From the NCBI GenBank assembly GCA_022457155.1, contig JAJGOT010000314.1, positions 281,501 to 345,500 of the forward strand: a DNA stretch of 64,000 nucleotides. Direction: 5' to 3'. The translations under genes were made by a program, and so were the position numbers. Shown here in pieces: positions 52,073 to 64,000 of the stretch; positions within the stretch are counted from its first letter, which is position 1; each line of letters begins with the position of its first letter. Source of the stretch: Cladopsammia gracilis. Taxonomy: Eukaryota; Cnidaria; Anthozoa; Scleractinia; Dendrophylliidae. The notes beneath the pieces were generated by a model that was not told the DNA's origin, ran no database searches, and saw only the letters and a list, made by a program, of their open reading frames with translations.

Positions 52073-53880
52073 TTGTTTTTAGCAAGAACACGGGGTATAA
52101 AACTACCACGTATTGGCAATATAGACTTAACTTGCTTAAACCGTAGAGGCCTCCACCTTAATCGTAAAGGGTATAGTTGCTCACCAAATGCTATGCTGAT
52201 TATCTTACTTCTAAATGAATATTTAATACTAAGCCTGCTTTTCCAGTATCACGGAAGCCCAATGAAAACAATATTAGCAAATTTAGACATGATTGTCCCC
52301 CGTGACCAGACCTCAGTTTCAATTTGCCTAAACTCAAAGGTTTCGAATTAGCTTTTCTTAATGATATTGTCAGTCTGCCTAAACATCTGGATGAGCTCCG
52401 CTTAATGATGCAACCACGGTTTTTAGATGTTCTTGCCTTGAGTGAGACTGGTCTTGATGACACACTGACTGAATCGCAAATGTCTGTTGAAGGCTAAGGC
52501 ACTCATTAGGCGTGACCGCCACAGAGGAGGTGGGGGTATTGCCATGCATGTATATCCGCAATGTAATCGATTTTAAATTTAGGTCTGACTTGTCTGATCC
52601 TGACCTTGAATTCCTGTGCGTTGAAATTAAAAAACCTTTTCTTCTTTCTAACTGGTATAGACCTCCCAATAAGTCTGTTGAATTATTTGATAAGTTTGAG
52701 GTATTGCTGGAAAAGATTGAGACTGAGAACATTGAGTCAAATATTATAGGTGACCTAAACTGCGATTTGATGGCATCTCCCCCAAATATTGAGACGAGAC
52801 ATCTTATTGAGCTCTGTGAATCCTATCAATATGTTTAACTAATTAAGGAACCTACATGCACGTATCACACCGAATTCTAAAACGCTAATTTATTTATTTC
52901 TGACTAATAAGCCAAACATATTTGCTCTATCGGGAGTATCCCATGTCGGCTGCAGTGCTCATAGTCTGATCTGTGCTTCTCGGAAACAAGCGAGTCCTAA
53001 GTTGTTTGCACGAGTCATTAAGACTAGACAATACAAACATTTTGTTCTTAAAAACTTCCTTAGTGAGCCCCTGGATCTGGGTAGAGCAGGTGGATGATCC
53101 TGTCAAAGCCTGGGAGTTGTGGAAACATTCATTATTACCATTCCTACTTTGCTGAGCATGTTGGCGAAGTTAAAGAGACCTGGAATGGCATTAACTCGTT
53201 ACTATCAAGAAAGAAAAATATCACCCACCCCTCAAAATTGGTCATTGGTGATAATGAGATAACTGATCCTTATGAAATCTGTAATGCATTTAATAGGCAT
53301 TTTACCGACATTGGACCAAGTTTGGCTTCAAAGGTAAACACCCCTCGAGTCAGTTTTCGTGATCTTATTTAACCCTGCAATAGCGATTTTGATCTAGGAT
53401 TAATTAATGTAGAAGAAATAATTAAACTTGTTGGGGATCTACCTGCAGGGACAGCAGATGGCCTTGATGGTATCCCAGCTTGTCTTCTCAAGACATCAAT
53501 TTCATATATAGCCGCCTTCTTGACTCACATCTTTAACCTAGTTATCTCTACTGGGATCATCCCCAATGACTGGAAAAGTGCAAGAGTTACCCCTATCTTT
53601 AAGGATGACTCGAGGTTTTATCCAAATAATTACAGACCCATTTCTATCCTTTCAGTAATTGCTAAACTTTTTGAGAAAGCAATTTTCAATCAAACATATA
53701 AGTATCTAAACTACAATAATTTACTCTCTAAATTTCAATCTGGTTTTAAACCACTGCACTCTACTTTGACAGCTCTTATCGACATGACAGACAATTGATA
53801 TCTCAATATCGACAGTGGCCGAACAAATGCAATTCTATTTTATTGATTTAAAAAAGGCGTTTGATAATATTGATACTACT
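52073..53880 (+). pseudogene. Degraded non-LTR retrotransposon (CR1/L2-like LINE)
   Basis: Consecutive frames give the end of an esterase-like region (IDLTCLNRRGLHLNRKG), an AP-endonuclease part (LSNWYRPPNKSVELFDKF, NIIGDLNCDLM) and a reverse-transcriptase start (IIPNDWKSARVTPIFKDD, YRPISILSVIAKLFEKAI, LLSKFQSGFKPLHST). Many stops and frame changes interrupt it, and it ends before the palm YxDD motif. The insertion lies between the duplicated 163-aa gene and the TRAF-like gene and has no counterpart seen in copy 1. Clade assignment is approximate. Confidence 0.82.
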
Positions 53881-54598
53881 GTCAAAATTGGAGCTATATG
53901 GGTTTTCTAATGACGAAAAATCGTTTTCGAATACCGAGAAGAAAATGCTTAATTTGATCTCATGTGCCAGGTATATGGTACGCTATTATTCTTAACAAGG
54001 CTAGAAAAATAAGGAAACTTCCGAATCTTGACACGTCGCATTTCAATGACGTGTCCGGGTCTCGGATTTTCTATGTCTCGTAAAAAGTTCGACTCGGAGA
54101 GAATACGGGTCCTGACACTCGATGCACACGCCGCGTGTTTTGAACACGGTACCTCCGGATTCGCCCGTATTCTTGAAGAATACGGGTTTCTTTACGCTGT
54201 TTACGTTCGCTTCCATGCTCAATGTATTGGTCCAATATCGATTAGTGGTAGGATCCTATTTGAGGTTACGACTGATAAGAAACCATGCAGATCAGGCTAC
54301 ATTCGAGACGTTCGCAATGTAAAAAAAAAAACGCGCTCACGGGCAGTGATTCAGCCAAGGGGCATTGTAAAGACCTCGGGAGCAGGTGTCGGATCGGGGC
54401 GGAAAAAGAATCAGCAGAGAGAATAAAATAATTAAGAGTCAATCAGTATTTTGACCTATGAAATTCCATATAGCAAAAAATATTAAACTTTAATTAGATA
54501 ACAGACATGCTCCACCTGGCCTACATATTCGCAAACGATTCAGTTAAAAGCAATGCGGGTGCTCCACTTAGTAGCCGGGTTTGATAGAGCCTACATCT

Positions 54599-57500
54599 TC
54601 ATGAATCAAGAATGTCGTCATCCTGCTTTGGAATACTCCGCGTTAGCCAAGGATGGCTTGATCCAAGCGGACGGTTGCACGGATCAGGTAATTTTTGGCC
54701 GCATGATAAGAGAGTGAGGGAATCTGTCCGTGTAAATCGAAGCCTCTTGCCTTGTACACTTTTTGTCTCCCTTGCAGTCGTCTTTTCCATGTCTTTAATC
54801 ACTTTCTTTAGCTGGATATTTTCCAGCTCTAGATTTTTCACTGCCAGTGACAAATCTCGAATTTCCGCGTGGCAGTCATCAACTGACTCTTCCATCTTTT
54901 GAATGACGTGTTGAACTTCGCCTCGCAGATCTTTCATGCTATTGAGCTGCTTTTTCATTTCAATGTGTGAAGACCATGTCAGTTCCAAATGATCATCCAC
55001 GCTCGCCTCTATGTGGTCATTGAGATGAGCTCTCTTGTCCTAACGAAACGAATATGAAAATCTTGAGTTATGAACATTAAACTACTTATACAACAAATCA
55101 CCAGAACTCACTTTTCTCCCCGAGAGCAGTGCTTTAGAAATGTGGGTGAGTCGTGCGACCAATTAAAGACTGAGGTCAGAACCGTAACCATATTTAAAAC
55201 CATACGATATAATTGAGACTATACTTCAGTGCTGATTTTTGATTTTTTTCTCCATTCTCGAGCCGAAACAGTAAGAATGTAATCCCTAAAGCACCGATCA
55301 AACGGAACACTCTTAATATAGTCGATGATAGTTAGGGTGAGACTTTTGATCCCACACTTTTATCTGCTATCGCTGACTATCTTATTTGTGATCAAACGGT
55401 TCATGACAGCACATGATAGTTGATGATAGTCGGTCAAAAGCCACGTTTTTAGCCCTGAGAGAGGCTATTGCGACCATTTCAGTGATAAAGCTACAGCTGA
55501 GCCTGCTACTTTGGGTGGCAACATGTTCAAAGAGTATTATTGCACGTTATAGTTGATGATAGTTCGTGTTCAAACGGGAGCGCGGGTTTGAACTATCGAC
55601 AACTATCATCGACTATCATGCAGCGTTTGAACTGGACATAATTAAGGAGTTGGGACTAACGCTAGCTGTGACGATGATGTTGCTCGTAGTGTTGCATCGT
55701 GTGCCGTAAAGGGCCTGTTTCACGGGGCTATTGCTTTTTTATCAAGACTGTGCTACATTTATGCATGGTCATGCAAGCTTTCTCGCTTACATATGCTTAT
55801 ACATAAAATTCATAAATTGCTACTTAAATAACAAGATCTGAAATGAATTCGTAAAGGGAAACTGAAGCGATGCATAATTAATTTTTTAGCGATTTTTATA
55901 AGACTCGTTATCCATGCAGTCTATCCGTGGCCAAACACAATGAAAAAAATTGCTTTGTGTGCATGCTCGAAATAAAAATGGGATACCGGTATACCAACCC
56001 TAGAAAAGAATGAATGTCTAGTTTCCATGTTGCAAACAACGTTTGGCTAGTTTGGTTGGAATTTGGCTAGACAGTGCTAAAAAAAGACCGCCTTTTAGCA
56101 TAAATTTAAATAAGGTATCGATAAAAAGCCCAAACAATTTGAAATAACCACAAAAATGGATTTGTGGTTAAAAAATAGCTGTAGATAGTCCTTTTAAGGT
56201 AGTATTCCGTCGTACACTCAAAATCGCCCTTTCACGAGTGAAGGTAGATTAGGATCGACTCTTCAACGTCAAACACGGAAGTGCAGCAGTCTGCAATCAG
56301 GATATATATTTCTCCCAGGGCTCCTCTGAAGGGACTACCCTGGGAGAACATAGAATTTTATTTTCAAATAAAGGTGTCTGTCTGTCTGTCTGTCTGACGG
56401 CAATGATTTTTAGGAAACCTTCTACATATCGGAACAACTGCTATGAAAAGAGAAAAATCCTTGCCATTTGCAAAAGAACTTCGGCATGGATCTAGACAAA
56501 AACTGTCACATTATTACAATACTATATATGGCTAGATCCCCTGCATGTGTGTACAGAAAACTTTAACATTAACTCTGAGCTCTCTGTAAATGGATCAGTG
56601 GTATTTCATTACATACCTCAAATGGACAACCAGCTTCAGCAAAAGGACACAGTATAACTGTCATTAGACATTTATCTGAGACATGACGTGCCATCTACCA
56701 AAATAAACAAAAAGAATCTTGAGTGTACTCACACACATTTAACAATTATTGGATGAGGTTGAGCATGATAGCGATAATTATCAAGGTCAAAGTTTGTGTT
56801 ATCTGCCGAAGCCGAAGGCTGAGGCGGATAACACAAACTGAGGCCTTGATAATTATCGCTATCATGCGAAAACCGAATCCAATAATTGTTTTATTATGCA
56901 TATTCCTGAGCCGCACTTGTAAAGACAAGAGCGCGCACAAAAAAGTGATCAATGCACAGCAGTCAACTTGTAAGTAAACAACTTACGTCACTTCTGCATG
57001 CATAAAACTATTGTCTGTAGGTATGACGTCACTTCTGCATGCATAAAACTATTGTTTGTAGGTATGACGTAACAGAAACAGCAAGCAATAATTAGCTGCG
57101 TGCTCATAGCCAATCAAAATCGAGCTAGTGACACCAATGTATAATAATCACAATTATTGGATGAGGTTTTTGTGATATCTGGAAACAACTAATCAGGATC
57201 GAGGATGAGGATGTATGTTTAATCTGACAAAGCTGAGAACAGAGATCTTAATTATTCTGAATAACATGATCAATAACAAAAAGAAAAACAAGAAAACAAA
57301 ACGAAACAAAACAAAAACTGGCAAAACCAATAAAATCGGAGAATGTACCTCTTCTCTGGGTATTTCTTCATGCCCACAGTTGTTTTCACAGACAAGAGGA
57401 AAACGTCTGCAGTAAATGTCCTCATGTTCCTGCATAAGAAAATATAATCTTTTGTCACATTCAGTTGCATTTTATTTATGCTCCAGAAACTTGCTCATTA

Positions 57501-60500
57501 GCTTGATAAAAGTGCACTGAAAATAAAAAGGCTCAATGCCAGTAAAACACTATTATTATTTAAGTAATGATCCGCATAAGAAGGATTGTGCTGAACGGCA
57601 ATGCACGATGTAATGTAAACTTTTTTCATTGTTTCAACTAGTGATCTCATTGGCCTAGACTCAAAAACCGCTAAACAGTTAAGGTTCAAGGTGCATTAAA
57701 TTTAATTTTTTTAAGGTTTAAAGTAATTTGAGACCCAATCGCACAACATGCATGTTTTAAAAGATATTGTATTTGGGGAACTTCATTAAAGAAGAAAAAT
57801 TATTAGCTATTGTCTTCAGCTATTCTGATTGGTTAAGCACGAAAATTTCCTAAAATTATGTGACGCAAATGGATTTTCTTTATTTGTATAATGAAATATA
57901 ATTATGAACCATCAGATCCTCCTCTATTCTTGAAACCAAAGATATTCTATGTGGGAAAGAGCCAATGCCGCAGAACAATGAAGTTTACTATAGTTCTTAT
58001 GTGGAGCATTACTTAACCCTATTCAGCCTGGGCTTTTTTTGAGTTTCTGAGCCTGGGGGGGGGGGGGGGCACATTGTGCCCCCCCTTCCTAACTTCAAGA
58101 ACATTAAGGCTATGACAATGAAACCTAGAGGGTACATAGTACGTCCAAAACTGTCTCCTTTGCGGTCCGCACAATGGAACGATGACGTCATATGACGTAG
58201 TTATTAGGTAATTAATTATGCGGCCGCCATCTTGGATCCGCCATCTTGGATTTCTGAAATTTTTTAAAACCTCTTAGAAAACGTCCAAATTCCCCCAAAA
58301 TTAATGAAAACCAATAAATAAACGTTAAATGACGTAAAAATACAAAAGTTATACCAATAAACATTGTTTTTCTTCACTCAAAGGTATAAATATGCAAATT
58401 TCAAAAAACATGGCTGTCAAAATCTTGTTGCCATGGAAACATCAAGTCACGTGATCAAAAAATTGTCATATGAAATTGTTGCCAGATAAATTTTAGGAAA
58501 AGTCACAAAGTTTGATGGCGTTTGAATACATATTAAGGAAGTTATGAATGTTCAAAGTTAGCGCGGGCATTTTAATTTGTGCCCCCCCCAGGCCGAATAG
58601 GGTTAATAATGATATTGTTACGGCACCTCTACCAACACTAGTACAAAACAACTGCGTTAAATTGAAACCGAACTCAACTAGCAATCGGTATAGTGGGCCT
58701 AGCATATTGCAAATGGAGCCAGGTTGTACATTTCAGTGGTACAGGCCATCGTTACTGAATGAGAGACTACCAGATGAAAGTGAAGGGAATGCTCATTGGA
58801 ACGTTTGGACGGTACTCCTTAATTGAATTAGATACTCGAACTGGTTTGCGAGAGTAAGGGTTTGTCTGTTTGCGGAAGTTGTAAAAATTCACATTTATCC
58901 TGGTTTTAGTCAGGTAACTACCAATTTATAATCCAAATGTCAACTTAAAATTAATTTTAAATAAATTAGGGGCGGACCATTAGAAATCTTGGGAGGGGGG
59001 GTGACAATTACCAAAAAAAAAATCCTGCAAAGGAAAATTGTCTCAAAAAAAATTCCTGCAAGCAGTTGACCATAAAAAAATAAAATCCTGCAAGCTAACT
59101 GGCTATATATACATATATTTATTTATTTATTTATTTTAAACTGGAACATATGAGAGTATGACATGCTCTCTGTTAGTAAAATTCATCAAAAAGCAACTTC
59201 AGGTTGAGTCAAATGCTATCAAAAATTACCTGCCTCAAAGGTCTATCTGCAGGGGCGGATCCACGATTTTTCTTTGGAGGGGGTGCATTTCTTAGGAGGG
59301 GGTGCACCTCTAAGGAATGACGTAACTGAAGGGTGACGTAAACAAATTTTAAAAGCGAACAACGCATAGGTCATCTCAGTGGGGGGGGGGGGGGTGCGTA
59401 CCCCCTGCACCCGTCCCCTAGATCCGCCCCTGATCTGGTATCTTAATATAACCAAAACCTTGTTTATGTAAACATCATAAAATATGTAACCTGCTCTACT
59501 ACACGCAAGTATTTTTTTAAAAACATTAGTTTACAACCGTCCCGTCTCGTCGAGATTACCCCGATTTTGCTGGAAAATCTCGAATCCCGACCAATGTGAT
59601 CGGCATAGGAAAAATCCAGATTTTGACATCCGGTTCTGTCATTTTCATCAAATTCTCATAATACTTACTATACAAAAAGACGAAATTGCGTATACTTAAC
59701 TCTTATATCCAGATAAACTAAAAAAACAGCAAGAAATATAAAATGAAATCGAGTACTTGTATGTGGAGCCACACAAAGAGACGCAAAGCGACGCGAAGCC
59801 ACATCAATTTGCCAAACATTTTTGACAGAAATTGTTGTCTCAGAACACTAGAAATGGAGTTTCAGAGCATCAAGTTTTCAAAATTTTCTGGTGGGGCATG
59901 CCCCCAGACCCCCCTAGCGGCTCGCGCCTTCGGCGCTCGACCACTCCATCTCAATTCTTATTTCTCTCCATTTTTTATGCAAAGGTTCGACAGTCTGACT
60001 TAAATCGACTGTCCAGCGTTTAATAACAAAAATGGATTGGGCCAAGTATAAAAAAAATTGGAGCTTGGCCGCATTTATAAAGAAGATCTCAGAAAAAAAA
60101 AACCTGCAGGCTTGCACCTCCCAGAAAAAAAAATCCTGCAGGAAACTCAGGCCGAAAAAAAAAAATTCATACACTGACAAATTTTTGACCCCCCTCCCAG
60201 GATTTCTAATGGTCCACCCCTTAGACAAAAAATATATATTTTCCCACTGCAAGTCAACCTAACCAGGTTATTATATGTCTAGTAAGAAATTAGGCTATTT
60301 AGGCTTTAAATACTGATTCTTGTTGTTGACAGGTGCTTAACGGCTTGTTGTTGGCCAGAGAAGCATATTATGGTTGATAAGTTTGTGTTAATTGTCATGA
60401 CTTCATTCTTGATTGCAAATCAGTCCAATTTATATTGTATTTTCCATAAGACACCGTCAGCATATTTAAAGAGATAAAGCCAATTTGAACTGAATTTTTC

Positions 60501-62904
60501 AAATAAAAACCTATTTTAAATGTTAGCCACCCAGACGAGATTATATTTGCCGTGGTCGTGTAGCGGCCAAACTGTAGCCTACATGTTCTTAATCTACGTG
60601 CAGGTTATGACATGGGATTTTTACGTTACTTACTTGTTTTTGGACAAAGCAGAACTCGTCTTGGCAGTGGACGCACTCCACGATTCTCTTTGGACACTTC
60701 TCGTTAAGATGACTCTCTAACAGTCGTCTTTGTATGTTGTCTTGGCAAGCAGAACACTCGGCTTCTTCATAAGGGCAGACATCTTGATGCTCCTAAGAAA
60801 AATAGTTATAATATGAAATTGAAAATATTTCATCTAATTGTACTCAATAATCTTAACCCTATTTTTCACAAGCATTAACGTTTAAAAGGAAAATCAGCTT
60901 GTTACTTTCTTGTTGTGAATTTCACAATTAAGATCATTTTGGCATTTTTATTTTGATTTTGATGAATATTGTTTTACTTTTGGGCGCTTTTCCAACATGA
61001 TGGTAATCCAAGATAGCAGATAGCTAATCCAAGATGGTGGTTACGCCACTCGGAACGATGATCATAGCTAGAAACAAATGGAGCGACTAGGTTAGAACAA
61101 AGAAAACCAGCTCAGCCTCACTAGACACCGGGTTTCAAAATAAAACCCTCAGACCATATTGGTAAAGCTTCGAGACAAGCGCTTATATATCCAGCTGTGC
61201 TGCTCATATGGCTACTCTCAATTGAGACCAATTGAAAATAGGATTGACAAAGAAACTACAGGACTTACCTCTGCATGACGCAGTTGACCAATCCAGTCAC
61301 ATCCTCTGGCACTCTGCTGGCATTTAACGCGGAGGCACAAAATATCCCTGGCCCAGGCTTTGTCAGCAAAGAACTATAAAGCGATAAATTCATTCGGTTA
61401 GGTCAGACTTTAATCACAAGATATCTAATGATGTCAGTTATTGTAGACAAAACTACTGGAACTTTGGTGAGACTCAGTACTGCAATGAGTCTTGAAGCAA
61501 ATACAATGCGATCCTCCATTTCTTAGTTGACTTGGCAGGCTCGGCAATAATAATGAAAAATATAATGAAATGAAAAAGTTGATGCAGGATTATTCACATG
61601 GTTGATATTTCAAACGTTGAATACTTACACTGCCTTCCTTTTCAATTTCTAGCCGATCATTTGGACAGACTGGACGATCGCTCCTGCATGTTAAGAGATT
61701 TTAAAATTAAACTGTTACATATAATCATAATGACGGTTCCCATGTATACTGTGTATCAGTTAAAAAGATACCAAACACAATATCGCCTGGCATAAATACA
61801 TAAGCAAACTGACGTGTTATTTGCCGGAGTTGATATTAGTGCTTTCAGTATTTAGCAAGAATTAAAAGTCCCCTTATATTATACTGTACCCATGTCAATG
61901 GGTTGCTAAGTAATACGAGCAGATCAGTAATGCAGCAAAAGTGCTTGATCTGATTTTCTGAATGAATTTGCGTAAGAAATAAAACTTTTAGCCTGTTATA
62001 ATTAGAGAAATCGTATTTCCCACGCATTTTCGAACATATGAAATTAATCTTGAGTTTCCCTTCCATCATACGCTACGCCATCTTACAACTGACTGTTGAT
62101 TCACGTGTGTGGTGGTCAGTGGTTGCATGAGGCTAGATCGTGCACGTGAAAGACAGCTGGAAAGAGGGTCTATCCGGCATTGTGATGACTGAAATACTGA
62201 CCTACGACTTCGATACCTTATAAACTTTATTCAGCTCGTTGAATAAACTCGAAAGATAAAATAATAGAGAAGGAAATCATATTAAATGTGACAGCTTTCT
62301 GTGCATCCGTTCATCCATTTCTGTATTAATTACACATAATTACGCAAACTACTTTCATATATATAAGTGACTCGGGTGGTAAACTGTAACTTAAAAGCTA
62401 ACATTAGTATTGTTCTTTGAGTTAATTTTGTTACCACATCAAAGAGATTCAATTTCCATCACATACTGAGGTTATTTCTTCTACAATAAAGCTCACTCAG
62501 AGCAGCAGAGAAAATTATGCTGACGTTATCAAAAGTCAAAACCATGTGCTCAGTACCGGCCGGAACATGACAAAATGTTCAGCATGTTAAAAGTTTCAGT
62601 CATGGCGTTAATGTTTCGATTTCAGTTACCTCATTACCCCCAGCAAACAATCCCTGCAGAATCGATGGCCACAATCTGACGTTTGCACAGCATCTTTCAT
62701 AGGCAGCAGACACACGGGGCATTTTTGATTTGGAGATACCTCGTCCACAAACTCGTATTCATAGCCTCCAAACCGGGGTTGAATTTCTTCTTCGTCAATT
62801 ACATAAATATCGGCGACGATGCCCACCTCAAGTTCTTCCCCGAAATCTTCCTCGTCGCTGATTGAACTTTCAGAAAAAAAGACCAATTCATCGTCCGTTT
62901 CCAT
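54599..62904 (-). CDS. RING / TRAF-type zinc finger / coiled-coil protein, seven exons
   Basis: Exons (minus strand) are 62904-62630, 61683-61629, 61373-61269, 60792-60634, 57429-57349, 56694-56617 and 55039-54599, all with GT-AG borders, totalling 1194 nt or 397 aa. After an acidic N-terminus, a RING (CPVCLLPMKDAV, CGHRFCRDC) is split across exons 1-2 (VCPNDR). Exons 3-6 hold TRAF-type zinc fingers (CLRVKCQQSARGCDWIGQL; HQDVCPYEEAECSACQ; YCRRFPLVCENNCG; CLMTVILCPFAEAGC). Exon 7 is a coiled coil. This is TRAF-like architecture for ubiquitin ligation and receptor or innate signalling, but the usual C-terminal MATH domain is missing. The start ATG is at 62904. Introns hold several MITEs. Confidence 0.82.
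56375..56396. repeat. (TGTC)n microsatellite
   Basis: Five to six perfect tetranucleotide units lie in the last intron of the TRAF-like gene. Confidence 0.9.
56743..56888. repeat. Foldback hairpin with ACAATTATTGGAT ends
   Basis: Long arms containing GATAGCGATAATTATCAAGG and TTTGTGTTATC are mirrored around a loop with GCCGAAGCCGAAGGC. A further end copy (CAATTATTGGATGAGG) occurs near 57151, so the full unit may extend to about 57175. Confidence 0.88.
56985..57066. repeat. Two tandem 41-bp units
   Basis: Each unit starts ACGTCACTTCTGCATGCATA and ends GTAGGTATG; they differ at one base. The TGACGTCA (CRE-like) palindrome forms at the junction. Confidence 0.85.
58013..58606. mobile_element. 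MITE with TTAACCCTATTC ends
   Basis: The ends TTAACCCTATTCAGCCTGG and CCAGGCCGAATAGGGTTAA are inverted with one mismatch. A G-run and a matching C-run just inside (58050-58090) form a strong stem. No protein is encoded. It lies in an intron of the TRAF-like gene. Confidence 0.8.
58969..60220. mobile_element. Element with GGGGYGGACCATTAGAAATC ends
   Basis: Inverted ends of about 32 bp bound 1.25 kb. Copies of AAAATCCTGCA sit just inside both ends. It contains the nested 183-bp unit at 59250-59432 and no convincing ORF. Confidence 0.78.
59250..59432. mobile_element. Nested 183-bp MITE with CAGGGGCGGATC ends
   Basis: The ends CAGGGGCGGATC and GATCCGCCCCTG are inverted. The flanks ATCTG (59245-59249 and 59433-59437) look like a target duplication. 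The CAGGGG start recalls hAT-type elements, though hAT normally duplicates 8 bp. Confidence 0.8.
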
Positions 62905-63819
62905 CTTGTTTAACAGCAAGATTAGAAGTGAAAGCGTTTATTAGAATGTCGCGGATATAACGAGATGCAAGAAATAACACTGTTGTTATTGGTTAACTTG
63001 CAGACAAAGGGTTCAAGTGCGTGACCGCTGTTTTGAGTTAAAAACGAATGATATTAAAGAAACACAAGAAACACGGTTATTTGTTAGTCTTTGTGCTAGA
63101 AATAGTTTTTGTGAAGTCGCGACTCGATGCGATAGTTATTTTTTTTTTGTGTCGAGAACACAGCGATTTAATAGTATTTATTGTATTCTTAAGTCAGCCA
63201 AGTCTTTCTAGTTCTGAGCGTATATTTCTTCTCCGAAGATTTTGTTTGCCATGATATAGCATGGACATTGGGTGTTGTTCTATTTTAGAATACTAAAATC
63301 GGCATTGCCATTAGTAGATTTAGCAAGCTTCGATGCATGATGAGACTCAGAGGGGCTTTTTCGGATCGACGCAGTTGGGTGCCACGGTTGCCAAGAACGC
63401 TATTCTTTAATAAATAGATTATTTGCAATTTCCCACTGTGAAAAGTAATTACTTTATTCACCTCTTCGGAACAATCAGGAATGTTCTGCAATTTGATAAC
63501 GTGTCACTCTTGTCAACGCTGTCGATGATAATGTAAAAGAAACAGACATACTGTTGTTTAGATGTACAAGAACTCAAGCAGTTTAAGGCCTGGGTTTAAA
63601 GTGTGTTCGGAAAATATGGTTGACACTTAATATCTTCACCGAGAAAACCTAGATCAACATGAAATTTTCCCTGAATGTTAATCTTGATGTTTTCTTTTGC
63701 CTTAACGCAAAAGTTTGGTCACGTGACCTGTCACGTGATCAAAATTTTAAAATTACGTAAATATGCGAATTGGTAGCGAATTTTCTTTGTATAGTTAAAT
63801 AAATTAGCTTTTCCGATGG
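62905..63819. other. Upstream region of the TRAF-like gene
   Basis: It probably holds the promoter, but no clear TATA box or CpG block is seen. CACGTGAC words cluster at 63718-63738. No gene found. Confidence 0.4.
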
Positions 63820-63998
63820 AGGTTTAACATATTTAACCTTCTACGTTTGGAATGATTGTCCTCAAGTCTTTAAGTTACAGTTATAAATAATTATAGGTTG
63901 AATTTTGGACTGAAAAATGACCTTTGTCCTCATAATTTTTTTTAGAGATTAATGGACACTCATTCCAAACGTGAAGGGCTGGAGATATTTAATCTGCA
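63820..63998. repeat. Inverted-repeat unit at the window end
   Basis: The phrase CACGTTTGGAATGA-like near 63842 pairs inverted with TCATTCCAAACGTG near 63960. The outer ATATTTAA words also match. It is probably a small MITE. Confidence 0.6.
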
Positions 63999-64000
63999 TC

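Overview
The window looks like genomic DNA of an invertebrate animal, most likely an anthozoan cnidarian. This is inferred from the mix of features: a RING/TRAF-type zinc-finger gene with phase-consistent introns, many small foldback and MITE-like repeats, a Penelope-like element, a LINE, and a large virus-like element. No database search was possible, so the host assignment is an inference.

Region 1 (about 1-19135) is an endogenous Maverick/Polinton (adintovirus-like) element, cut by the left edge of the window. Its virion module lies on the minus strand: integrase with chromodomain, PLA2-domain protein, adenovirus-type cysteine protease, a glycine-rich basic core/membrane-active protein, major capsid protein, two small basic proteins, penton-like minor capsid protein, and a PPxY-bearing protein. 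The packaging ATPase, a fibre-like protein and a two-helix membrane protein lie on the plus strand. A replication and control module follows: two helix-turn-helix repeat proteins, a probable ssDNA-binding protein, a small helical protein and a protein-primed DNA polymerase B. The element ends in a terminal inverted-repeat block at 18902-19135. A partial left-edge ORF resembles poxvirus late transcription factor 3. The copy is decayed: frame breaks in integrase, fibre (3' end) and polymerase (two), and a 706-bp MITE sits inside the PPxY gene.

The most unusual part of region 1 is how it may be expressed. The protease and integrase frames have no ATG upstream of their conserved domains. Each lies in the -1 frame of the preceding gene, behind an in-phase slippery heptamer (A_AAA_AAA or A_AAA_AAC), a 6-nt spacer and a stem-loop with a 14-nt loop. 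This is retrovirus-style -1 frameshift architecture. Eight genes also start with the identical heptamer TAAAATG, and several stop/start codons overlap or nearly touch.

Region 2 (19136-34500) is host repeat-rich DNA. It contains a 290-bp tandem array, a 6.5-kb structure bounded by long inverted repeats (21490-27965) that encloses a tyrosine-recombinase fragment and an iterated GC-rich motif, a two-exon coiled-coil gene fragment (29498-30407) and a broken Penelope-like reverse transcriptase (31682-33406).

Region 3 (34500-55200) is a diverged tandem segmental duplication. Each copy carries an apparently undescribed four-exon, 163-aa basic coiled-coil gene (34687-36985 and 49127-50704), facing a coiled-coil exon of a TRAF-like gene on the other strand. 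Different transposons have entered each copy, including an 881-bp element with 9-bp target duplications in the first and a 341-bp element with 6-bp duplications in the second. A decayed multi-copy gene and a degraded LINE also lie here.

Region 4 (54599-62904, minus strand) is a complete seven-exon gene for a 397-aa RING plus TRAF-type zinc-finger plus coiled-coil protein with no MATH domain visible. Its introns carry several foldback/MITE insertions.
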